DNA of 5,971 nucleotides from Butyrivibrio sp. (lineage in GTDB: Bacteria > Bacillota_A > Clostridia > Lachnospirales > Lachnospiraceae): positions 1 to 5,971 of the forward strand of contig JAILOW010000157.1 of assembly GCA_024690635.1 (NCBI GenBank), given 5' to 3'. The position numbers and the translations under genes are program-made. Numbering within the stretch: position 1 is the first letter of the stretch; every line of letters begins with the position of its first letter. Positions 1 to 5,964 of the stretch are shown here, piece after piece. Under the pieces are notes generated by a model that ran no database searches, was not told the DNA's origin, and worked only from the letters and a program-made list of their open reading frames with translations.

Positions 1-273
1 AAGCAGGCAACCATCTTAAGAGCTGAAGCTGAAAGAGAAAAGAGAATCCGTGAGGCTGAAGGTCAGGCTGAAGCTATCAAGAACATTCAGAAGGCTAATG
101 CCGAAGGTATCACAATGCTCAAAGAGGCTGGAGCAGATGAGACTGTCCTTACACTTAAGAGCCTTGAAGCTTTTGAGAAAGCTTCAAACGGACAAGCAAC
201 CAAGATCATCGTTCCTTCCAATATTCAGGGAATCGCAGGTCTTGCTGAGTCCATTAAAGAGATCGTAAAATAA
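1..273 (+). CDS. SPFH/band-7 (stomatin/prohibitin-like) protein, C-terminal 90 residues
   Basis: This is the 3' end of a gene that starts before the window; the frame is open from base 1 and ends at TAA 271-273. The first ~40 visible residues form an Ala/Glu/Arg/Lys-rich helix (RAEAEREKRIREAEGQAEAI), the coiled-coil that follows the SPFH domain in stomatin/QmcA-type proteins. The tail TKIIVPSNIQGIAGL resembles the 'TKIIxPS' segment that closes many of these proteins. The family builds ring-like scaffolds on the inner face of the membrane and often associates with membrane proteases or lipid domains; the specific role here is unknown. The N-terminal membrane anchor and the SPFH domain lie outside the window. 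A phosphoesterase gene starts 23 bases downstream with its own Shine-Dalgarno and no terminator between, so cotranscription is likely. HflC/HflK-like members share the coiled-coil, so the subfamily is uncertain. Confidence 0.85.
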   Translation, partial: KQATILRAEAEREKRIREAEGQAEAIKNIQKANAEGITMLKEAGADETVLTLKSLEAFEKASNGQATKIIVPSNIQGIAGLAESIKEIVK

Positions 274-296
274 ACTAACTTAAGTCCGGAGGTAAA

Positions 297-1196
297 ATGA
301 CCGACATAGCGGTTTTTAGTGATATACACGGCAATCATGTTGCCCTTCAGGCATGTATTGATTACGCCATGGCAAAAGGGATCACGAACTTTGCGCTTCT
401 TGGGGACTTCGTTTCTGACTGTCCCTATCCGCAAAAGACCATGGATCTTATATATGTACTGAAGCAGTATTTCACCACATATATTGTCAGAGGTAACCGC
501 GAGGAATACCTTTTGAATTACCGTAAGGACGGAACAGGAAACTGGAAGAAGGGTTCCGCCAGCGGGAATCTTCTTTATACCTATGATAATTTAAGGGAAA
601 AGGATTTTGAATTCTTTGAATCCCTTCAGGGATATGGCATATACCAGAACAAGGGATTTCCCGGATTTGAGTACTGCCACGGTTCGCCTGAAAATACCAG
701 TGAGCTTTTGTTTCGGGAAAAGAGAAACACCAAAAGGGTTCTTGCTCATTTAAAGACAGGTGTCCTGCTTCATGGACATAACCATATTCAGGGTACTTAT
801 GTCTATAGAGGAAAGAAAGGGATAAATCCCGGATCCATTGGAATCCCCTGGTACTATGGCGGCAAGACACAGTTCTGTATCCTTCACGGCAACGGAAAGA
901 CCTGGGAAGAAGAGTATATCCAGCTTGAGTATGACAGAAAGAGCATATTAAAAGAGTTTGTGGAGTCAGGGCTTTGCAACTATGCGCCTGCCTGGGCAGC
1001 TGTTTCCATGCATACCATACGAACCGGTATAGATCTTAATCAGACCCTACTGCTGAGAGCCATGAGGCTTTGCGAGCAGGAAAGAGGAGTTGTCAGATGG
1101 CCGGACATTCCTGAAAAATACTGGGCTATTGCCCTTAAAGAAAACTATATCGATCTTTCCGGAAAAGACATTCCAAGAAAAGCGGAAGATGAATGA
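297..1196 (+). CDS. calcineurin-like metallophosphoesterase family protein
   Basis: The 299-residue product carries the metal-binding signature of the calcineurin-like phosphoesterase superfamily. It has DxH at D9/H11 (FSDIHGNH), GD at G36-D37 (LLGDFVSD), GN at G66-N67 (VRGNREE, with Arg where many members have His or Cys), H128 in CHGSP, and the final GHxH at H161/H163 (LHGHNHIQG), followed by NPGSIG near residue 180. These residues would hold a dinuclear metal centre for hydrolysis of a phosphomono- or diester; the substrate cannot be read from sequence. The core resembles YfcE-type small phosphodiesterases. About 90 C-terminal residues beyond the core are extra and match nothing I recognise. 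The ATG at 297 is preceded by GGAGG (288-292), 4 bases away, a rather short gap. There is no signal peptide, so it is probably cytoplasmic. It follows the SPFH gene closely and ends at a strong terminator. Confidence 0.9.
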   Translation: MTDIAVFSDIHGNHVALQACIDYAMAKGITNFALLGDFVSDCPYPQKTMDLIYVLKQYFTTYIVRGNREEYLLNYRKDGTGNWKKGSASGNLLYTYDNLREKDFEFFESLQGYGIYQNKGFPGFEYCHGSPENTSELLFREKRNTKRVLAHLKTGVLLHGHNHIQGTYVYRGKKGINPGSIGIPWYYGGKTQFCILHGNGKTWEEEYIQLEYDRKSILKEFVESGLCNYAPAWAAVSMHTIRTGIDLNQTLLLRAMRLCEQERGVVRWPDIPEKYWAIALKENYIDLSGKDIPRKAEDE

Positions 1197-1200
1197 TAAC

Positions 1201-1247
1201 AAAAAAGAGCCCTTCAGATTTTAAGATCTGAAGGGCTTTGATTTTTT
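1201..1247. terminator. bidirectional Rho-independent terminator
   Basis: A perfect 12-bp stem (AGCCCTTCAGAT 1208-1219 with ATCTGAAGGGCT 1226-1237) closes a 6-base loop. On the plus strand it is followed by six T at 1242-1247. Read on the minus strand it is followed one base later by six T (the A-run 1201-1206). It lies between the stop of the phosphoesterase (1196) and the stop of the minus-strand gene (1250), so it can serve both convergent genes. The minus-direction U-tract is closer to the stem and should be the stronger of the two. Confidence 0.9.
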
Positions 1248-1249
1248 AC

Positions 1250-1657
1250 TCAGATTGTTGTATCAACTGAAACAGAAGTATCGGCAGCGGTTGTCTTGGT
1301 TGCATCCTTGTCGTACTGTTTGAGCTGATCATCAAGCCAACTTGATTTGTATTTCTCATACTTGCTGCCTGTATCAGTATCTGTTCCTTTGCCATAATCA
1401 TCAAGGAAATTCTTTTTATGAACAACCGACTTTTTGGCATATGTGTTTTCGGATACTTCTTTACTTCCTGTGGTAGCAGTGGTGCCATCCTTTTGATATG
1501 CCTGTAAAGCTGCTTTGTTGCCGACTTTATTGACATATGACTTCATCAAAGTACTGTATGCACCGCTTTTTATGGTGTTGTAATCACCATAAAGATTACT
1601 CATGCTGCTGTTGAGATCAAATTTTCCGGATAAACTGCTGAAAAAATTTGTGCTCAC
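1250..1657 (-). CDS. small Lys/Ser/Thr/Asp-rich protein of unknown function
   Basis: I do not recognise this gene. Translation most likely starts at GTG (1657-1655), seven bases after an 11-base Shine-Dalgarno match, giving 135 residues ending at TGA 1252-1250. A TTG at 1675 is in frame but lies within the ribosome binding region. The protein has no Arg, Cys or Pro, about 18 Lys, many Ser/Thr/Asp/Tyr and one Trp (W107). It has no signal peptide or membrane segment. Residues 24-43 contain a Y-x-x-I-K-x-G-x-Y-x-x-L-x-K-x-Y pattern (GDYNTIKSGAYSTLMKSYV), which I loosely recall from small uncharacterised clostridial proteins but cannot verify. Two segments share the pattern aromatic-L-D-D-x-x-K-x-x-D, at 84-93 (FLDDYGKGTD) and 107-116 (WLDDQLKQYD). 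The composition suggests a soluble, flexible, possibly export-competent protein. A sigma-A-like promoter, the strong Shine-Dalgarno and a proper terminator argue that it is a real, self-contained gene. Confidence 0.75.
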   Translation of the reverse strand: MSTNFFSSLSGKFDLNSSMSNLYGDYNTIKSGAYSTLMKSYVNKVGNKAALQAYQKDGTTATTGSKEVSENTYAKKSVVHKKNFLDDYGKGTDTDTGSKYEKYKSSWLDDQLKQYDKDATKTTAADTSVSVDTTI

Positions 1658-1660
1658 GGT

Positions 1661-1671
1661 ATCACCTCCTT
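1661..1671 (-). promoter_or_regulatory. exceptionally strong Shine-Dalgarno for the minus-strand gene
   Basis: Read on the minus strand this is AAGGAGGTGAT, an 11-base uninterrupted complement to the 16S rRNA 3' end, with GGAGG at 1669-1665. It lies 7 bases before the GTG at 1657 (counting from GGAGG), which fixes that codon as the start over the in-frame TTG at 1675. Confidence 0.85.
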
Positions 1672-1679
1672 GCAATAAC

Positions 1680-1698
1680 AGCCTTTTTATATAAGGCT
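1680..1698. repeat. inverted repeat AGCCTT/AAGGCT upstream of the small gene's ribosome binding site
   Basis: AGCCTT (1680-1685) and AAGGCT (1693-1698) are perfect 6-bp arms around a 7-base AT loop. In the minus-strand transcript this gives a small hairpin ending about 8 bases before the Shine-Dalgarno (1671-1661). It does not overlap or mask that site. Confidence 0.4.
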
Positions 1699-1700
1699 AA

Positions 1701-1716
1701 AGAACATCCTTGTTCT
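1701..1716. repeat. inverted repeat AGAACA-TCCT-TGTTCT in the leader of the minus-strand gene
   Basis: Perfect 6-bp arms (1701-1706 and 1711-1716) enclose 4 bases. It lies in the predicted untranslated leader, about 20-35 bases after the inferred start of transcription. It could be an RNA hairpin or a protein-binding dyad. Confidence 0.45.
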
Positions 1717-1741
1717 CCAAAGTACATATTTAGATATCATT

Positions 1742-1770
1742 ATTATCGCCTAAGCCTTAGGTAAAATCAA
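1742..1770 (-). promoter_or_regulatory. sigma-A-like promoter for the minus-strand gene
   Basis: Read on the minus strand, the -35 is TTGATT (1770-1765), the spacer is exactly 17 bp (1764-1748) and the -10 is GATAAT (1747-1742). Transcription would start near 1735, giving a leader of about 78 bases before the GTG. The spacer is almost wholly occupied by a palindrome (listed separately). No transcript evidence is available. Confidence 0.7.
1749..1761. promoter_or_regulatory. 13-bp palindrome in the promoter spacer, candidate operator
   Basis: CCTAAG-C-CTTAGG is a perfect dyad with 6-bp arms and one central base. It sits inside the 17-bp spacer (1748-1764) between the -35 and -10 of the minus-strand gene. 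A protein bound there would block RNA polymerase directly or, like MerR-type regulators, distort the spacer. The cognate regulator is not identifiable. It is too far upstream (about 60-70 bp) of the groES -35 to act there in an obvious way. Confidence 0.5.
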
Positions 1771-1820
1771 TTTATATAAGATAAAAAATGTATAAAGTAA
1801 TAAAAAAAGCCTTTTGATAG

Positions 1821-1849
1821 TTGCAAAATTTCCGTTAAGTGACTAAAAT
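1821..1849 (+). promoter_or_regulatory. sigma-A-like promoter of groESL
   Basis: The -35 is TTGCAA (1821-1826), the spacer is 17 bp (1827-1843) and the -10 is TAAAAT (1844-1849). The predicted start of transcription, near 1856, falls just upstream of the CIRCE element, the usual geometry for HrcA-controlled chaperonin operons. Confidence 0.8.
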
Positions 1850-1862
1850 ATGTTCTTAGGAG

Positions 1863-1889
1863 TTAGCACTCATTTGATAAGAGTGCTAA
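1863..1889. promoter_or_regulatory. CIRCE element (HrcA operator)
   Basis: TTAGCACTC (1863-1871), a 9-base spacer (1872-1880) and GAGTGCTAA (1881-1889) match the CIRCE consensus perfectly. HrcA bound here represses the operon until heat or unfolded protein titrates GroEL, which HrcA needs for activity. It also forms a hairpin in the 5' leader of the mRNA. hrcA itself is not in the window. Confidence 0.98.
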
Positions 1890-1933
1890 CAAATTTAAAA
1901 AATAATGTTATTTACATAAAGGAGGCGTTTGTA

Positions 1934-2218
1934 ATGAAGTTAGAACCATTAGCAGACAGAGTTGTACTTAAGGCACTTGAAGCTGAAGAGACAACAAAAT
2001 CGGGAATCGTTCTTCCCGGTGCTGAAAAGGAGAAGCCCCAGCAGGCAGAGGTTATCGCTGTCGGCCCCGGCGGTATCGTTGATGGAAAAGAAGTAAAAAT
2101 GCAGGTTAAGAAGGGTGACAATGTCATCTATTCAAAATATGCCGGAACGGAAGTTAAACTTGATGATGTTACATATATCATCGTTAAGCAGAACGACATC
2201 CTTGCAGTGATTAAGTAA
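1934..2218 (+). CDS. groES: co-chaperonin GroES (Hsp10)
   Basis: The 94-residue product has the normal GroES length and motifs: the N-terminal PLxDRVVLK strand (residues 5-13), the mobile loop around residues 17-32 (EETTKSGIVLPGAEKE) that binds GroEL, and the C-terminal IVKQNDILAVIK. It forms the heptameric lid that closes the GroEL folding chamber in the cytoplasm. The ATG at 1934 is chosen because AAAGGAGG (1918-1925) lies 8 bases upstream and the protein then begins MKLEPLADRV as in the family. An in-frame ATG at 1850 would put CIRCE inside the coding region and overlap the promoter, so it is rejected. groEL starts 26 bases after the stop. Expression is expected to be HrcA-controlled through the upstream CIRCE. 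Confidence 0.98.
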   Translation: MKLEPLADRVVLKALEAEETTKSGIVLPGAEKEKPQQAEVIAVGPGGIVDGKEVKMQVKKGDNVIYSKYAGTEVKLDDVTYIIVKQNDILAVIK

Positions 2219-2244
2219 TAATACAGAATCGGAGGCGATTATAA

Positions 2245-3870
<1,626 letters not shown>

Positions 3871-3906
3871 CCTGTAAACATTCATGAACCTCATGGGAGG
3901 ATTCAC

Positions 3907-4854
3907 GTGCCGGGTATAAGTGATATTGCAAAATCAACAGGAGTATCATTATCAACAGTGTCCAACGTTCTTAATAACAAAAAGAACGTTGGCGCTGCTA
4001 CGCGTGAAAAAGTACTGAAGGCGGCAAGAGAGCTGGGCTATGTCCACAAAGAGCTTTCTTCTGACAATAAGAGAAAGACCATTATTGTCAACTTCAGTGA
4101 CTTTGACACGCTTTTTTATTTGGATATTTTACATGGCATAAGTGATTATTCTCAAAAAAAGAACTACAGGATACTGGTATGTACAGGAGATGACCTGAAA
4201 CACTACGCAGACCCTTCTGAGGTTGCCGGAGTCATAATCATTGATTCCCACACTGATGACAGGGATATTATCAGTGTCGCTGACAGGGGGCTTCCCGTCA
4301 TTACTCTTGACAGAGAGCTTCCCCACAGCATGATAAAAAGCATGCTTGTAAGTAACTATGAAGGCGAAAGGCAGCTTGTGGAAAAGCTTATAGAAAGAGG
4401 ATATGATTCCTTTGCTTTTCTTAAAGGACCTGATACCGATGACAGCAAAGAAAGGTACAGAGCTTTCAGAGACGTCTTAAAGGAACATGGAATACCCTTT
4501 AGCAGGAACGATCTTTATGAGGGCGACTGGAGAGAAAAGAGCGGAGCTCAGGCCGCAAGGCTTATAATGCTGCAGCAAAAAATGCCCAAGGTACTCATTT
4601 GTGCCAATGACATGATGGCCATCGGAGCCATCAGAAAGTTTCAGGAAAACGGTATAAAAATACCTGATGACATCGCTGTGTGCGGATTTGATGACATTAT
4701 CATATCCAGATACCTGGGACTTACCACCGTTAGCGTTCCTGATTATGAGAGAGGTTTCCTTGCAAGTCAAATGCTTATAAACATAGTTGATGGAAACGGA
4801 GATTTTGAAACGTCTCACATAGGCGCACGGGTCAAGTGGAGAAAGAGTACTTGA
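3907..4854 (+). CDS. LacI-family transcriptional regulator
   Basis: This 315-residue DNA-binding regulator has an N-terminal LacI helix-turn-helix at residues 4-46 (ISDIAKSTGVSLSTVSNVLN, then TREKVLKAARELGYV) and a periplasmic-binding-like ligand domain from about 58 to the end. Family landmarks in that domain are KERYRAF (181-187), CANDMMAIGA (232-241) and IPDDIAVCGFDD (ending at D263). The linker after the HTH (residues 47-57) is short and lacks the usual A-R-S-L hinge helix. Translation starts at GTG 3907, 6 bases after GGGAGG (3895-3900); there is no nearby ATG with a better site. It lies 36 bases after groEL with only a 5-bp hairpin between, so it probably shares the groESL transcript. 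The downstream sugar-binding lipoprotein makes control of carbohydrate uptake the likeliest role; the effector sugar is unknown. The first 30 codons contain an 11-bp inverted repeat. Confidence 0.93.
   Translation: MPGISDIAKSTGVSLSTVSNVLNNKKNVGAATREKVLKAARELGYVHKELSSDNKRKTIIVNFSDFDTLFYLDILHGISDYSQKKNYRILVCTGDDLKHYADPSEVAGVIIIDSHTDDRDIISVADRGLPVITLDRELPHSMIKSMLVSNYEGERQLVEKLIERGYDSFAFLKGPDTDDSKERYRAFRDVLKEHGIPFSRNDLYEGDWREKSGAQAARLIMLQQKMPKVLICANDMMAIGAIRKFQENGIKIPDDIAVCGFDDIIISRYLGLTTVSVPDYERGFLASQMLINIVDGNGDFETSHIGARVKWRKST
3962..3992. repeat. 11-bp perfect inverted repeat inside the LacI helix-turn-helix coding region
   Basis: CCAACGTTCTT (3962-3972) and AAGAACGTTGG (3982-3992) are perfectly complementary arms around 9 bases. 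Each arm contains the self-complementary AACGTT, at 3964-3969 and 3985-3990, 21 bp apart or about two helical turns. AACGTT resembles the central part of LacI-family operators. It could be an intragenic autoregulatory site or an mRNA hairpin, but part of it follows from two Asn-Val codon pairs. Confidence 0.5.
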
Positions 4855-4868
4855 AATTATTTTACATA

Positions 4869-4921
4869 ATTTTAGTAAAATGGTTTTGATTTTAGTAAAA
4901 TATTTATCATATTAGTAAAAC
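4869..4921. repeat. three 13-bp palindromic repeats at exact 20-bp spacing
   Basis: ATTTTAGTAAAAT occurs at 4869-4881 and 4889-4901, and a version with two changes (ATATTAGTAAAAC) at 4909-4921. Each perfect copy is itself a dyad (ATTTTA-G-TAAAAT). The 20-bp period puts all three on nearly the same DNA face. They lie just after the lacI stop and upstream of the transporter promoter region. The layout suggests tandem binding sites for a dimeric regulator, or phased A-tracts that bend the DNA. I do not recognise the motif with certainty. Confidence 0.7.
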
Positions 4922-4970
4922 GGCGCGTTCGTTCTGCAATATTTATGCAGAATGTGCGCGCTATTTTGTT
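4917..4970 (+). terminator. Rho-independent terminator after lacI
   Basis: A 16-base left arm (4923-4938, starting GCGCGTTCG) pairs with 4946-4961 (ending TGCGCGC) around a 7-base AT loop, with two G-U pairs and one mismatch. An A-run (4917-4920) lies before the stem and TATTTTGTT (4962-4970) follows. It should end transcripts from lacI, and hence any groESL-lacI readthrough. Its A-run is the end of the third 13-bp repeat. Confidence 0.8.
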
Positions 4971-4987
4971 GTACATTAACAAATAAA

Positions 4988-5050
4988 TTATGCGGTATTG
5001 AACTATTATTCTTAAAGCATTTACAATTTAAACATAAGAAAACCGCATAA
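4988..5050. repeat. 9-bp inverted repeat flanking promoter P1
   Basis: TTATGCGGT (4988-4996) and ACCGCATAA (5042-5050) are perfect reverse complements. They lie just before the -35 and just after the predicted start of P1, about 54 bp apart centre to centre, close to five helical turns. The right arm is shared with the 16-bp palindrome, so in RNA or cruciform form the two pairings would exclude each other. Confidence 0.5.
4998..5027 (+). promoter_or_regulatory. candidate promoter P1 of the transporter gene
   Basis: TTGAAC (4998-5003), an 18-bp spacer and TACAAT (5022-5027) form a plausible sigma-A promoter. Transcription would begin near 5034, leaving a leader of about 70 bases that contains the CCGCAT/ATGCGG hairpin. 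Confidence 0.5.
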
Positions 5051-5058
5051 ATATGCGG
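5043..5058. promoter_or_regulatory. 16-bp palindrome CCGCATAAATATGCGG, candidate operator or leader hairpin
   Basis: The arms are 7 bp (CCGCATA 5043-5049, TATGCGG 5052-5058) around two central bases. It covers the -35 position of P2 and lies just after the predicted start of P1, both good places for a repressor. A matching half-site, TTATGCGGT, lies at 4988-4996. The neighbouring LacI regulator is an obvious candidate binder, but this is inference. Confidence 0.55.
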
Positions 5059-5067
5059 ACTAAACTA

Positions 5068-5073
5068 TATAAT
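5068..5073 (+). promoter_or_regulatory. candidate -10 box of a second promoter P2
   Basis: A perfect TATAAT lies about 31 bases before the start codon, but no recognisable -35 sits 16-18 bp upstream; that place is taken by the CCGCAT...ATGCGG palindrome. Such a promoter would need an activator or be very weak. It competes with P1 as the main start. Confidence 0.35.
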
Positions 5074-5103
5074 TCATTTGGCAAACAAAAAGGAGGATTA
5101 CAA

Positions 5104-5964
5104 ATGAAAAAGAAAGCTCTTGCTTCGGTATTGGCAGTAGTTACCACTCTGTCGATGATTCTTGCAGGCTGTGGGGAAGCTGCTTCATCTTCAGACGGTG
5201 CGGCGCAGACAGATGCAAATGATTCCAACAAGACTGAGACTTCAGCACCTGCTGATTCAGCATCGGGTGCAGGCACAACAATCCGTCTTGTAAACAATAA
5301 GGCTGAGATTGATGAGGGCCTTCACAAGATGGTAGCGGCTTATGAGGAGCAGACAGGTGTTAAGGTTGAGATAGACACCATCGGTGGTGGCCAGGATACA
5401 CAGGCTGTACTTAAGAATTACTATCAGGCAGACAATATGCCCGATATCTTCATTTTCGAAGGCGATACACAGTATGAGACATGGAAGGATGTTCTTGTTG
5501 ATCTTACAGGAGAGGCATGGACTGAGGATACAGAGGCTGAGTATGTAAAGGACGGAAAGGTTTACGGCTTCCCTACTACTACAGAAGCTATCGGACTTGC
5601 ATACAATGCATCAATTCTTGAGAAGGCCGGCATCGATCCTAAGTCTATCACAGGTCCCGAGAGCATGAGAGCAGCTTTTGAAAAGCTTGATTCCATGAAG
5701 GATGAGCTTGGACTTACTGCAGTTATCGGATACTACACAGAGGCAGCAAACCTTTGGTGGACAGCAGGACAGCATCTTATGGGAACATACCTTGATCTTA
5801 TCAACGACGGCGGAAAGCTTGATGCAGAGCACGCTAACTCTTTCGCTGAGATGGTAGCTCTTTTCAACGATTACACAGATCCTAAGGGAATCTCAGGCTC
5901 ATATGATGATCAGGTTCTTGGCTTTGCAAGCGGACAGTATGCTTTCGTATCACAGGGTTCATAG
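5104..5964 (+). CDS. sugar ABC transporter substrate-binding lipoprotein (family 1), interrupted by in-frame TAG
   Basis: The product starts with a lipoprotein signal peptide (MKKKALASVL, hydrophobic to residue 19) and lipobox LAGC at 20-23, so C23 would be lipidated and the protein anchored outside the membrane. A flexible Ser/Ala/Thr/Asp linker (24-58) leads into the binding domain, with family-1 features: AAYEEQTGVKVEI, MPDIFIFEGD, VYGFPTTTEAIGLAYN and ILEKAGIDP. It would deliver an oligosaccharide to an ABC permease. The ATG at 5104 follows AGGAGG (5091-5096) by 7 bases; the in-frame ATG at 5053 lies in the palindrome and spoils the signal peptide. Translation stops at TAG 5962-5964 after 286 residues, whereas the family is usually 400-450. 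The preceding GQYAFVSQGS normally runs into Trp, so TAG is probably a mutated or miscalled TGG. The window ends 7 bases later, so the rest cannot be judged. Confidence 0.85.
   Translation: MKKKALASVLAVVTTLSMILAGCGEAASSSDGAAQTDANDSNKTETSAPADSASGAGTTIRLVNNKAEIDEGLHKMVAAYEEQTGVKVEIDTIGGGQDTQAVLKNYYQADNMPDIFIFEGDTQYETWKDVLVDLTGEAWTEDTEAEYVKDGKVYGFPTTTEAIGLAYNASILEKAGIDPKSITGPESMRAAFEKLDSMKDELGLTAVIGYYTEAANLWWTAGQHLMGTYLDLINDGGKLDAEHANSFAEMVALFNDYTDPKGISGSYDDQVLGFASGQYAFVSQGS

Noticed and set aside
50..268. Plus-strand 72-codon frame at the window start
   Set aside because: It is out of frame with the SPFH coding sequence, which accounts for this DNA better.
1661..1671. ATCACCTCCTT on the plus strand as a 16S rRNA 3' end
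   Set aside because: Only the anti-Shine-Dalgarno-like 11-mer matches and no rRNA flanks it; on the minus strand it is a ribosome binding site.
1658..1675. TTG start adding six residues to the minus-strand protein
   Set aside because: Its codons are the Shine-Dalgarno itself; the GTG at 1657 is correctly spaced behind it.
1850..1933. Upstream in-frame ATG giving a 122-residue GroES
   Set aside because: It overlaps the promoter and CIRCE, adds residues foreign to GroES and has no Shine-Dalgarno; the ATG at 1934 has AAAGGAGG and the canonical N-terminus.
3883..3895. CATGA-ACC-TCATG hairpin between groEL and lacI as a terminator
   Set aside because: The stem is only 5 bp with a 3-base loop and is followed by the lacI ribosome binding site, not a T-run.
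5053..5103. Upstream in-frame ATG for the binding protein (MRTKLYNSFG...)
   Set aside because: It lies in the palindrome and would put 17 polar residues before the lipoprotein signal; the ATG at 5104 has AGGAGG and a normal signal peptide.
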